Assembly (NCBI RefSeq): GCF_001612555.1 | Contig: NZ_CP015110.1 | Span: 1,736,001-1,800,000 of the forward strand | Length of the DNA stretch: 64,000 bases | DNA from: Acinetobacter sp. TGL-Y2 | GTDB taxonomy: Bacteria; Pseudomonadota; Gammaproteobacteria; Pseudomonadales; Moraxellaceae | Direction: 5' to 3' | Part shown: positions 35,106 through 43,783 of the stretch, one piece after another | Layout of the letters: every line of letters starts with the position of its first letter | Numbering within the stretch: the stretch's first letter is position 1 | Position numbers and translations under genes: made by a program | Notes under the pieces: generated by a model | Database searches by the model: none | What the model was told of the DNA's origin: nothing | The model's input: only the letters and a program-made list of their open reading frames with translations

Positions 35106-35492
35106 TTAGTTCCCCACAACTTTACGAAGTTCAATTTTATTTTCTAGTGCTTGAGCACGTACTGCATCGTATTGAGCAGTGGTTAATGCAATCCCATTCA
35201 CAGTAACAACTGCAATATCAAATGCACCTTGCACATAGATCGGCACTTCAAGATCATTTACAGCATGGTAGGTGGACTGCTCTGCAGTAAAATCCGCTAA
35301 AGCAATTGCATTCCAATCACCAACCACACCTGTAGTAACTACAGGATGCTCAGCCACGTTATCTGCATCAATATTTAGTAAATCACCACGCTTATACGCA
35401 GTAGCGGTTTTAGCTTTTGCATTTTCAGTGCGAACACCATCACCAACTACCAATTGTTTATTTTCGATAGTGCTTGTTAATACTTGGCTCAT
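35106..35492 (-). CDS. Head decoration protein (gpD-like)
   Basis: 128 residues. It contains AYKRGDLLNIDADNVAEHP and VVGDWNAIALADFTAEQSTY, the lambda gpD-family pattern of proteins that clamp the expanded capsid. Placed between the protease and capsid genes, overlapping the former by 4 bp. Confidence 0.78.
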   Translation of the reverse strand: MSQVLTSTIENKQLVVGDGVRTENAKAKTATAYKRGDLLNIDADNVAEHPVVTTGVVGDWNAIALADFTAEQSTYHAVNDLEVPIYVQGAFDIAVVTVNGIALTTAQYDAVRAQALENKIELRKVVGN

Positions 35493-36430
35493 GATTTGGC
35501 TCCTTGTTGCTGTGCTGCAGCAAATTGGTTGAATGCTTGATCTAAAGCCGAGCCTTGCGGAGCCTGACCACCTTGACCACCCGCTTGGTGTTTAGTCAAG
35601 TAATCAGGTAGATCTGGCTTTTTCGGAGTTGAATTAGCTGAAAATTTGCGAATCTGAGCAGCGGAAAATGCGAACGCCTTATCATTAAGACCTTTCATTT
35701 CTACCAGTTCTTCAGCTGAAAACTCAGTTTTGGTTTCAGCAGTCAATGCTTTGATTTCAGCCTCACGCTTTTCAGCAGCGAATTTCTTCACATCTGATTC
35801 GAGTTGAGTGTTCTTTTGCTCAAGCTCTTTAATTTTGGCTTGCGCCTGTTCTAATTCGGTCACGTTTGTGTCCTCTTTGGGTTGATGGGTTGGGTTGTGG
35901 CTTGCCGCCACTGCGTTTGTGTTTTCATCTGCGCCCAATGCACAAAAAGACACTTCACGAATACGGCCACCACGGAAAACCGTGATAGGTCCTTGATATG
36001 TTTTACCGTTGATCGTTACAGCTTGGTCGGGCGCGACTTCTTCTGTGGTTGTTGGCTCAATACGCACAGACATTTGCCATGGGAAGCCATCGTCCGAGTC
36101 CTGAGCGACTTGTGAACCAAACTCATTACTCATCAGATCACCTGAGATAACCAAGCCCTGAGCATGGTCAATGGTGTGACTATTGATCGCACCTGCACGC
36201 TGACGTGCTGAATGCTCAAGTAGTGCGGGAATGCGCCCTTTGATCTGCATTGAGTCCAAATCAAAAATGACTCGTTCCCAATACCAATGATCAATGATTG
36301 GTTCACCGCTATACGCCACGCCCGTAAAGGTTCGCTTCTTTTTACCTTCGACCGGTTGCTCTACAGCAAACTGACCAAGCTCAAAGCAAAACTGATCCTT
36401 GGGCTTTTCTTGTGGGTTTGGCATTTTCAT
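35489..36430 (-). CDS. Prohead protease with C-terminal scaffold
   Basis: 313 residues. The N-terminal half resembles the HK97/S78 prohead protease fold: PALLEHSARQRAGAI (catalytic His region) and RIREVSFCALGADENT (catalytic Ser). After about residue 190 comes a coiled coil (LEQAQAKIKELEQKNTQLES) and a Gln/Gly-rich end, as in protease-scaffold fusions. It would process the prohead and be degraded during maturation. Confidence 0.75.
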   Translation of the reverse strand: MKMPNPQEKPKDQFCFELGQFAVEQPVEGKKKRTFTGVAYSGEPIIDHWYWERVIFDLDSMQIKGRIPALLEHSARQRAGAINSHTIDHAQGLVISGDLMSNEFGSQVAQDSDDGFPWQMSVRIEPTTTEEVAPDQAVTINGKTYQGPITVFRGGRIREVSFCALGADENTNAVAASHNPTHQPKEDTNVTELEQAQAKIKELEQKNTQLESDVKKFAAEKREAEIKALTAETKTEFSAEELVEMKGLNDKAFAFSAAQIRKFSANSTPKKPDLPDYLTKHQAGGQGGQAPQGSALDQAFNQFAAAQQQGAKS

Positions 36431-36437
36431 GCTCCAT

Positions 36438-36463
36438 AAAAAAACCGCCCAAATAGGACGGTC
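36438..36463 (-). terminator. Terminator after the Mu F-like gene
   Basis: ACCGCCC-AAATA-GGACGGT with seven T residues on the minus strand, 17 bp after the stop at 36479. Confidence 0.75.
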
Positions 36464-36478
36464 TTAAATTAATTTCGA

Positions 36479-37729
36479 TTAATACAAATTAAATAACGTG
36501 TTATTCGCCACAAAAAGGCGTGTAGCAAGCTTTTTTGTCTTCTTCAGCACTACTTCACTATCGGTAACGCTAACAACCTCTAAATTCAAATCAGGAGCCA
36601 ATAACGCACCGTTTAAACCATTAATTTTACTTAAATCGAGTGCCACACCTTTAGCATCCAAAATCGTAATGTTTTTGCCTGATTCGGCAGAGGTTTTGAA
36701 TAAAGTCGGTGTTTGGATCCCAATCACATTGCCTTTTTTCAACTCAAGAGAATCAAAGCCTTTCAGATTGTTACCTGTCAGCTTATTTTTGAGGTTCTTA
36801 GCAATCGAGAGTAGTGAGTCGAATGAACGCTTCATCCAACCAATAATAGACTTATCATCTTTCACCACAGCACTCTTCAGCAAATCAGTTAAAGCCTGCT
36901 CATCGTCACGTACCAATTCAGTCAGCATGCGTATGGCGCTAGGCTCAACGTCTTTTTTGGATTCAAGCACACGATCAACAATGGACTCATTAACCTGTTT
37001 AGATGCCTCAGACATTGGCTCAAACGCTTTCACAATCGAATCATTGGCTTCTTGCGACACAAGAGCCTCATCACGGACCTTAATTAATTCATCGGCTAAT
37101 TTTGGCTCAGCATCAGCAATCTTCTGATCCAAGACTTCATTCAATTGCTTGCCGTAATTTGCAGGACCAGTTGCCCAGCCATTATCAGGTTGAATATCTG
37201 GTAAATCTTCGTCAATAGTGATGCCTTGTTTTTTTGCCTGCGCCTCAGTTAAAGCATCCGCACCGCAACGACATTCAAATCCATTGGGAGGATAATGCGT
37301 ATACCAAAACGAATCATCGATGTGTCGAATGATATTGTTTAAAGCTAAATGACTCGGACGCACTCGACTATCAGTGAGTGATGAATAACGTAAATATGGT
37401 CGATTGGCTTTATTTGCCTGTTGTTGAGTCCAAATACCATGCGCATAAGCATTCTGAATATTTGTGCGGAAAATATTGTCCAAATGATGTGGGCTAAGTT
37501 CAATCCCTGACTCTTTAACAGCTTTTTGAAAGTCTTGAAAAGTTGAACCGGTTTCAATCGCCTTGTTTGAAAGATTAATTACCGTTCTAATCTGATCAAG
37601 TGAAGCCAGTTTGCTTACCGTGGTTGCGTATTGCCTTGCATTCAAATCTAATAAATAGAATTCTTCAGGCAAAACAACACGCTTTTCACGAGCATAACGG
37701 AGTGCGTCAGCGTAGGTTATTGACATCAC
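36479..37729 (-). CDS. Phage head morphogenesis protein (Mu F-like)
   Basis: 416 residues. The Mu F domain (about residues 60-200) shows NIFRTNIQNAYAHGIWTQQQ, RPYLRYSSLTDSRVRPSHLA, and YPPNGFECRCGADALTE with paired cysteines. The C-terminal 100 residues (TLFKTSAESGKNITILDAKG, then LLAPDLNLEVVSVTDSEVVL) weakly resemble the end of ADP-ribosyltransferase domains often fused here, but lack the E-x-E motif. It takes part in portal/head assembly. It overlaps the portal gene by 4 bp. Confidence 0.8.
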   Translation of the reverse strand: MMSITYADALRYAREKRVVLPEEFYLLDLNARQYATTVSKLASLDQIRTVINLSNKAIETGSTFQDFQKAVKESGIELSPHHLDNIFRTNIQNAYAHGIWTQQQANKANRPYLRYSSLTDSRVRPSHLALNNIIRHIDDSFWYTHYPPNGFECRCGADALTEAQAKKQGITIDEDLPDIQPDNGWATGPANYGKQLNEVLDQKIADAEPKLADELIKVRDEALVSQEANDSIVKAFEPMSEASKQVNESIVDRVLESKKDVEPSAIRMLTELVRDDEQALTDLLKSAVVKDDKSIIGWMKRSFDSLLSIAKNLKNKLTGNNLKGFDSLELKKGNVIGIQTPTLFKTSAESGKNITILDAKGVALDLSKINGLNGALLAPDLNLEVVSVTDSEVVLKKTKKLATRLFVANNTLFNLY

Positions 37730-39165
37730 TTACTCCGCTGTACATACCCAACCACATCAAATAAATACAAAGCTCTTGCCATGGTTGCATTGAACTTTTC
37801 AACCGATTCACTCGCCATCAAACCGTAAATCTTTTCTTGAAGCTCATCGGGATTCTTCACAGTCTCAACCACTTTCAAAAGTTCTGATTCAGAAAATAGC
37901 GTCTTATCAATGTCATCAACCAAATCATCAACTTCTTGCTGATCAGGGCTAATCTTCTGAACATCCGCTTTAAAGCTAAATGCCTGCTTCGGAATAGCTG
38001 AAAATGTCTTGGGTGTAAGCTCTTGAGCTTCGGCAATATCACCATCTTGCAAGCCATATTCACGCTGAAAATATTGTGGTGTAAGGTTAGCACCTGCATC
38101 TCTGAGCTTTACATCACGTTCAGCTTTATCAATTTCAAGTGATTTTTCATCACCAATAATGACTTTGTGCTGCGACCATTGGTTCAATTTGCACAAGGCA
38201 TTCACAACAGCTTGAACCGTCGGCGTAATCATTCGAATATCTGATTTAAGCTTATCTTTTCGCACATTCTCATGTACTTGGCCTAATGCCCGACTGCCAC
38301 CACCATCATTTCCCGATGTGAGCGTTTGACCCAGAATTAACTTTTGAATCTGACGCTTGATTTCATTGTTAAATGCATCAAATGATGTTCCTGCGGTTCC
38401 TTGCGCAACACCAATAACTTCCACACTATCTTCAGCATCAATTGAAATGACTGATTGTGCATGAGCCGACAACAAAGCGTCATTCATTGCCTGCACATCT
38501 TCATCACTGCCATCTTTAACTTTTCCAAGTAAGATTGGCGTGCCGAAACGTTCGAGAAATTTAGCCCAAAACTTAAATCCATTCTGCTTGAAAAAGAATA
38601 ACCAATACAAAGATGCTAAAAGGGCCTTGCCATAGGGTTGTTGATATGAAGATTTACGGCGAGTTAGAAAAAACTTAACCACTTGATCAACTTCACTCTC
38701 TAAACCTGATTCAGGTCGATAAATTAAACGCCCATCACTCTTTGGCTCGAACCATTCCATAGGTTTTTCACCGACCCATTCAAGCCCGATATGCGTATCT
38801 TTTCGCTCATAAATTGCCTCTTGTACGGAATAACCGAAGAACAATGCATTGTGTGCTGATGTTGCAATCTCAACAAACCATTCATTCAATTCTTGAGTAA
38901 GTAATTCAGCTTCAGGCGTATCATTTGGCTCTAATCGATAAGGTGCACCGAGCAACGCATCTAAACGAGTTTCAGCAGCCTGACCTATCTCATCATCATC
39001 AAGTAAAATTGATAAGCGATGGCGCTGGATCCCTGCTTTTCTCAGTGTTTCATCAATATCAGGGGCTTTACCTGCATTGAAAAAGCTTTTTACGGCTAAA
39101 TGAGAGTCAAGTGAACCGCTCGACAAAGCCTTGTTTTTAACTTTGTCTTTTTTAGACTTTGCCAT
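37726..39165 (-). CDS. Portal protein (DUF935, Mu gp29-like)
   Basis: 479 residues. It contains RHRLSILLDDDEIGQAAETR, LDALLGAPYRLEP, GYSVQEAIYERKD, and KFWAKFLERFGTPILLGKV with LILGQTLTSG, the DUF935 portal signature of Mu-like phages. It forms the ring through which DNA enters and leaves the capsid. It follows the terminase gene by 8 bp. Confidence 0.9.
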   Translation of the reverse strand: MAKSKKDKVKNKALSSGSLDSHLAVKSFFNAGKAPDIDETLRKAGIQRHRLSILLDDDEIGQAAETRLDALLGAPYRLEPNDTPEAELLTQELNEWFVEIATSAHNALFFGYSVQEAIYERKDTHIGLEWVGEKPMEWFEPKSDGRLIYRPESGLESEVDQVVKFFLTRRKSSYQQPYGKALLASLYWLFFFKQNGFKFWAKFLERFGTPILLGKVKDGSDEDVQAMNDALLSAHAQSVISIDAEDSVEVIGVAQGTAGTSFDAFNNEIKRQIQKLILGQTLTSGNDGGGSRALGQVHENVRKDKLKSDIRMITPTVQAVVNALCKLNQWSQHKVIIGDEKSLEIDKAERDVKLRDAGANLTPQYFQREYGLQDGDIAEAQELTPKTFSAIPKQAFSFKADVQKISPDQQEVDDLVDDIDKTLFSESELLKVVETVKNPDELQEKIYGLMASESVEKFNATMARALYLFDVVGYVQRSK

Positions 39166-39173
39166 AGTTGTTC

Positions 39174-40583
39174 CTAATTAATAGTACGTGTGCCTGCACC
39201 AGTAGGTTTTGCTCTTGTTCTAGCTTCTAGTAACTCGTTAAACGCATCACTTCCTGCATCGATTTGGTCATCATATTTGCCGTTTGGGAAGTTCCGCATT
39301 TCATTAATCAGCGGCTTATTCCAATCACCGCGAAGCATCCGTACATTACCGACGTTGACCTGAGCAGCAAAAGGTTCTGCACGAGTAATCTTGTCACCAG
39401 AAACTGTCTCAGCTTTAACAGAAAAGCCAGCGAGCATCTTAATAAAGCTTTTAGCTTGAGATTTACCAGCCTGGCCGGGATCTTGTGGAAGTCGAATTGC
39501 AACAGGCTTACCGTCCAGAGCAGCAGTTTGCTTTATTAGCTTTTCAACACCATCAGGACCTAACTGACCACGCTGCACATCCACAATGTAGATATACCCG
39601 TCTTTGCCTTTGGCTTGTCGCATACCAACCGTGTAATCACCCTCATTTTCAGAAGATGCCAGATCCCATGCTCGAACCTGTTTGATTATGTCTGCAGGTA
39701 ATGCATCAACGATTTCAATATTGTCAGGCTTAAAAAAACCGCCTGCTGGCGGTGATGGTCTTTGGCGATATTGCCCCGAGAAAACATAAGGAGCTGCTAA
39801 TTCCATTCGATTAAGTACTTCGATACTGTGCTTTGCTGGCCATAATGCCGATCCATCAGGTTGAATGGCTGAAAGCTCCAAATGTTCCCATACCTCACCA
39901 TTCCCGCCATCAAGCAACCACCCTGCCAAATCTTCCTCATGTAATCGCTGCATAATCACAATGATGGGTGTGTCTGGTGAGTTGGTACGAGATTCAAGTG
40001 TATTCTGAAACCACTCAATCACGCCTTTACGAACCGTATCAGAACGCGCTTCACTGGCTTTATGTGGGTCATCAATGATAATTGCACCACCAAAAGTATC
40101 CCGAAACTTACCCGCACCGAAACCTGTAATCGTACCGCCAGTACCCTGTGAATAGCAGACACCGCCCTTTGCAGTTCGCCAATCATCCTTAGCTTTACTA
40201 TCATCACGCAATTGAAAATCAGGAAATACACGCTTATAGGCATCTTCCTGTACAAGATTACGTGTCTGGAAAGCATTATTTGCAGCAAGTGTTGCTGAAT
40301 AACTAACATGAATAAATTCACTGTCAGGAACGTTTCCAAAACACCAAGCCATAAAATTAATTACAGCTAATTCAGTTTTAGAATATCGTGGCGGAATATT
40401 GATAATTAATCGTTTGGTTTCCCCACGAAACACTTTCATTAACGCATCGCAAACAATTCGATGGTGCCAGTTGTGCAGCCATTTATATTTACGACGCTCT
40501 TTAAACATATAGCGTGAAAAGAAATATAAATCCTCTTGAGCCTCAATTTGAATGGCTAATTCACGCGCTGGGTCAATAGTCAT
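39174..40583 (-). CDS. Terminase large subunit
   Basis: 469 residues. The ATPase part has the adenine-binding/Walker A region INIPPRYSKTELAVINF and Walker B FGGAIIIDDPHKASEA. The C-terminal RNase H-like nuclease has RAWDLASSENEGDYTVG and YDDQIDAGSDAF as acidic metal ligands. It cuts concatemeric DNA and drives packaging. It is not the Mu-type terminase, although the neighbouring head genes are Mu-like. Confidence 0.93.
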   Translation of the reverse strand: MTIDPARELAIQIEAQEDLYFFSRYMFKERRKYKWLHNWHHRIVCDALMKVFRGETKRLIINIPPRYSKTELAVINFMAWCFGNVPDSEFIHVSYSATLAANNAFQTRNLVQEDAYKRVFPDFQLRDDSKAKDDWRTAKGGVCYSQGTGGTITGFGAGKFRDTFGGAIIIDDPHKASEARSDTVRKGVIEWFQNTLESRTNSPDTPIIVIMQRLHEEDLAGWLLDGGNGEVWEHLELSAIQPDGSALWPAKHSIEVLNRMELAAPYVFSGQYRQRPSPPAGGFFKPDNIEIVDALPADIIKQVRAWDLASSENEGDYTVGMRQAKGKDGYIYIVDVQRGQLGPDGVEKLIKQTAALDGKPVAIRLPQDPGQAGKSQAKSFIKMLAGFSVKAETVSGDKITRAEPFAAQVNVGNVRMLRGDWNKPLINEMRNFPNGKYDDQIDAGSDAFNELLEARTRAKPTGAGTRTIN

Positions 40584-41037
40584 TCAGGACTCCCTCCCGA
40601 GCTTTTAAATAACTCTCGGTTGGCACGTTCTGGTTTATTGTTTCAATTGGTTTACCATCTTTACCGGTGATTTCTTGACGAGTAATACGACCATCAGTTT
40701 CTTGATACGCTTGTTTGAGTAAATTCTGCTTAGCTCTTTTATTTCGCCCAGAATCCTCATACATCTTCTGAAGCTCGCGTAATCGAAATGCCTTGTTGGC
40801 TATCGCAATATCTTCAATATTCTTTCGAAAATCTGTCCGAGTTCGTTCAAATAAATCTTTCAATCTCTTACTAAGATTGCGTCCAGCAACTTTCGTTGGG
40901 TCGTAAAGCGCTACCTGTTGGCGTGTTATTTCAATCTTATAATCTTGCTTTACAGCGTCTACAACTTGTTGAGGGGTTTCAAAGCAAGCAAGAGACTGAA
41001 CTATAAACATTTTTACAGGCTCTTTTAGTGCTGCCAT
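40573..41037 (-). CDS. Terminase small subunit-like (DUF2280)
   Basis: 154 residues from the ATG at 41037, which has GAGG 5 nt upstream; the in-frame GTG at 41043 is less likely. FETPQQVVDAVKQDYKIEIT and KRLKDLFERTRTDFRKNIED match DUF2280, found next to terminase large subunits in many prophages. It probably recognises the packaging site. It overlaps the large subunit by 11 bp. Confidence 0.8.
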   Translation of the reverse strand: MAALKEPVKMFIVQSLACFETPQQVVDAVKQDYKIEITRQQVALYDPTKVAGRNLSKRLKDLFERTRTDFRKNIEDIAIANKAFRLRELQKMYEDSGRNKRAKQNLLKQAYQETDGRITRQEITGKDGKPIETINQNVPTESYLKAREGVLNDY

Positions 41038-41074
41038 AAACACCTCTTTGTATAGCTACGTATAGCAAGATAGG

Positions 41075-41101
41075 CAAAAAAATAGAGCCTTTCAGCTCTA
41101 T
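41075..41101 (-). terminator. Terminator after the metallopeptidase-like gene
   Basis: ATAGAGC-CTTTCA-GCTCTAT with seven T residues on the minus strand. It overlaps the stop codon of the gene ending at 41098. Confidence 0.7.
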
Positions 41102-41742
41102 CCAATCACGCAATTTCCACAGCACGCAGCAATATTGGTTTCCGATACAAACGGCGCATTCTTGGCAATTTCCAAAAGCCGTTTGACTGACTCATCTGCG
41201 CCCCATCGTTTTGTTTCACCAAAGAACACTTCTACATCATGGCCAGCTAAGTAATGCTTAGGCAGACCAGTATGATCGCTGTATATAGGTTCGCCGTCCT
41301 CATCACGTTCAACACCAATGTGATAAAGCTCATGCTCAATCAAACGGCAGAATTCACGATCTGAAGTCTGTTCGCAAAATGCTGCATCAACCGTAATCAG
41401 GTATTGAGGTACAAAACCAAACCAGTCACGCATCTGTTGTTCTTGCCTTGCCTTTTTCCATCCGCCCTGGTTAAACATCACTTTTTCACACTGACCAAGT
41501 ACCATACGTTTTTTCGCTACGGCGGCAGATGAAGCCCAAGCAAATGCTAAAAAGGTTTCATCATCGTGCAGGAGCTCAGCAATATGATCATGATCTGGAT
41601 TGTGAAGTTCACCACCAATGGTCAGCCAGTTTTTAATAACCCATTCTTTTAAATCTACGGCGGGTGCCAAGCGGATTGCTTCTTCCTCATCAGCCTGATC
41701 AATTAGCTCCGTCGGTGGGAATGGTCTGAATTGTTGTTCCAT
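41098..41742 (-). CDS. Putative phage metallopeptidase (PF18894-like)
   Basis: 214 residues. LIEHELYHIGVERDEDGEPI is an HExxH-like zinc motif (E-H-E-L-Y-H), with a further His in YLAGHDVEVFFGE. RMVLGQCEKVMFNQGGWKKA is another family block. Such proteins sit beside terminase genes in many prophages; their target is unknown. It overlaps the nuclease-like gene upstream by 44 bp. Confidence 0.7.
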   Translation of the reverse strand: MEQQFRPFPPTELIDQADEEEAIRLAPAVDLKEWVIKNWLTIGGELHNPDHDHIAELLHDDETFLAFAWASSAAVAKKRMVLGQCEKVMFNQGGWKKARQEQQMRDWFGFVPQYLITVDAAFCEQTSDREFCRLIEHELYHIGVERDEDGEPIYSDHTGLPKHYLAGHDVEVFFGETKRWGADESVKRLLEIAKNAPFVSETNIAACCGNCVIG

Positions 41743-42139
41743 GATTAGCCTTTAAATTTCTAAGCCAAGCTGTAGTTCTACCCATATTGATATCAGCTTG
41801 CTCAAATCGCATATATCGATAACCCATTTCGTTAGCATGATCATATCTTTCAATGCTCCACGCCTTGGTAGCAAGCCGACCTTTACGGCCACCTGACCAT
41901 GGACCACCAGCGATTTCAATCAGCATTCGATATTCAATTAAATGCAGATCAAAACGCCAATGCTTTGTGCTTTTAAAATGAAAATACTCTTCATACTTAA
42001 TCTCCATCCGATCAATAATCTCTTTCAGTCGATCGAATGCTTCTACATATTTTTCACTGAGTTTTGCTAAGGATTTATGTTTAACTTTAGATTTTAACGG
42101 CGCCTTACCTGTCAGTGATTTGTATAGGTCTATATCCAT
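41699..42139 (-). CDS. VSR/DUF559-like nuclease-fold protein, possibly inactive
   Basis: 146 residues. The core WRFDLHLIEYRMLIEIAGGP, then WSGGRKGRLATKAWSIERYD and GYRYMRFEQADINMG, is clearly paralogous to the 49354-49758 protein. There the PD-(D/E)xK centre reads D...E-x-E; here the second Glu is Ala (IEIAGG), so catalysis may be lost. It lies next to packaging genes. Confidence 0.65.
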   Translation of the reverse strand: MDIDLYKSLTGKAPLKSKVKHKSLAKLSEKYVEAFDRLKEIIDRMEIKYEEYFHFKSTKHWRFDLHLIEYRMLIEIAGGPWSGGRKGRLATKAWSIERYDHANEMGYRYMRFEQADINMGRTTAWLRNLKANHGTTIQTIPTDGAN

Positions 42140-42153
42140 AATTTGAGGTCAAT

Positions 42154-42176
42154 AAAAAACCTCCACAAGGAGGTTT
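42154..42176 (-). terminator. Terminator after the 42182 gene
   Basis: AAACCTCC-ACAA-GGAGGTTT with a T-run on the minus strand, directly after the stop at 42182. Confidence 0.75.
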
Positions 42177-42181
42177 AAAGG

Positions 42182-42514
42182 CTAATGCAATATTGTATTT
42201 AACTTTGATTCAAACCAGCTTAAATAATCTTCCTTATCCCTAAAGTTAGGAGCCTCATTCACGTTGAGCGCTACTTCAGCATTATCCACGAGAATCATAT
42301 AATTACTTGCTACTTGAGTTGACTCATCATCTGGCCTAGCTAATTCAAAATAATTTTTAAGAAACAACATATTGCAAACCATATTGTCAGCAATAATAGC
42401 CAGGCGAGACAGGTCTGTATTTCTTTTGAAATATTTGGGATTCACATCAGCTTTTTGATAATGCTTACTGCTCATAAATTCATCATATTTTTCTTCTAAT
42501 TTTTGACGATCCAC
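42182..42514 (-). CDS. Hypothetical protein
   Basis: 110 residues, soluble and helical, starting MDRQKLEEKYDEFMSSKHYQ. No motif recognised. It has its own terminator. The flanking stretch 42515-42649 holds no gene. Confidence 0.55.
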   Translation of the reverse strand: MDRQKLEEKYDEFMSSKHYQKADVNPKYFKRNTDLSRLAIIADNMVCNMLFLKNYFELARPDDESTQVASNYMILVDNAEVALNVNEAPNFRDKEDYLSWFESKLNTILH

Positions 42515-42649
42515 CAGCTGCTCGCTATCTTAAATTTCATATCTTCTAGTTTACATATTAAATGAAAAATTGTCTCATCAACCAGGTATTAGGATTTGGT
42601 TGGACAACAACAAAAAGTCGATTAGCGGAATGTAAAAAATAAGCTTAAT

Positions 42650-43339
42650 TTACTCCTGAATCTCTATCTGCTCCACCATTGCTTCCTCAGCCTCTTCAAT
42701 ACCGTCATTCAATTCATTTTTAATATGATCAGATAAATCTGGAAAAAACTCGTTAAAATCATTATCTGCAATATAGCGATTGAACGCTAAAACACGCCAC
42801 TTATTGTTCTTAATATCTCGCACAAAAATATGATCAATTAGCATAGCCTCAACCACGACAGTTTCTGAAGTATTTTGATTTTCTCCTTCATCTGGTTCCG
42901 CATCCACCTCTACTTCAAGATACGCCTGAACTGGGACTACACATATTTCACCGGACTGGGTTAAAAGATTAGCTTTAGGTGGTAGCAACTCATGGATGTA
43001 CGGATTCGAAGGATCTTTGACATTGTGCTTAGCAATTACTTTAATTCTTTTGTTAAATTCACTTTTACTTATCCATTCATTGTTACTCCATGAGGGTTTT
43101 GCAAAAGATAAATGCTTATCTACCCAAAATTGCTTATCTGGATGGTTTTTATTAAATATGTATGTGTAATCATAGTGCTGAATATAATTATATATATCAT
43201 CTACACCACCAACGTTCTCAACGTCTGTCTTTTCCTGAATTATTTCTTCAAATAATGGGTAGCTATTTTCACAATCTAAAGTTGCAGCATTCGCAAAAGT
43301 GGCTAAACAACTAACGAGACCAACCAATATTTTTTTCAT
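42650..43339 (-). CDS. Secreted hypothetical protein
   Basis: 229 residues. A clear signal peptide (MKKILVGLVSCLATFANA) precedes a soluble domain with two Cys (CENSYP, EICVVPV) and an acidic C-terminus (DGIEEAEEAMVEQIEIQE). The tract KNNKWRVLAFNRYIADNDFN suggests an NTF2/SnoaL-like cone fold, but this is a guess. Probably a lysogenic-conversion gene acting in the periplasm. Confidence 0.6.
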   Translation of the reverse strand: MKKILVGLVSCLATFANAATLDCENSYPLFEEIIQEKTDVENVGGVDDIYNYIQHYDYTYIFNKNHPDKQFWVDKHLSFAKPSWSNNEWISKSEFNKRIKVIAKHNVKDPSNPYIHELLPPKANLLTQSGEICVVPVQAYLEVEVDAEPDEGENQNTSETVVVEAMLIDHIFVRDIKNNKWRVLAFNRYIADNDFNEFFPDLSDHIKNELNDGIEEAEEAMVEQIEIQE

Positions 43340-43414
43340 AAATTTCTAACTTATATTTTGCAGATAAGAATTAAATGTACATCGATTTGTGAACTTTAAA
43401 TTTATTCTGAGTTA

Positions 43415-43600
43415 TTAAGTAATATCGATATTATCAGCAATACTTGAAATAACATTTTTACTGGTATTAACAACAAACTTTCCTGCTTCTACCAAAACCT
43501 CAATCACATCCACTGGGTTTGCGTGACCTAAATTATCAATTATAGGGTTTGATTGATTGTTTTCTTGCTGAGGGTTTTGTTCAGGCTCTTTGTTTTCCAA
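43415..43600 (-). CDS. Small hypothetical protein
   Basis: 61 residues. A disordered Asn/Gln/Glu-rich N-terminus (MENKEPEQNPQQENNQSNPI) is followed by an amphipathic helix (VDVIEVLVEAGKFVVNTSKN). Not recognised. It borders the plus-strand cargo island. Confidence 0.45.
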   Translation of the reverse strand: MENKEPEQNPQQENNQSNPIIDNLGHANPVDVIEVLVEAGKFVVNTSKNVISSIADNIDIT

Positions 43601-43783
43601 AATATTACACCCTTCTTTTAAGATTAAAGCCCACCATGAGGCGAGCTTTTTAGTTGAGTGCTACTGATACAACCACAGCACTATAACTGAAATATGCCAT
43701 ATCCCTTGCGCAAGGTCAATCATTCATCATTGTCTTTAATCATTATGTTCGTTAGTATTTTTGGTCCACCTTCTCGTTGCCCA

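Noticed and set aside
36498..37127. 209-codon plus-strand ORF opposite the Mu F-like gene
   Set aside because: Antisense shadow of a clearly recognisable head gene; Ser/Phe-rich low-complexity translation with no motif or RBS.
40019..40339. 106-codon ORF within the large terminase
   Set aside because: Out-of-frame shadow of a gene with intact ATPase and nuclease motifs.
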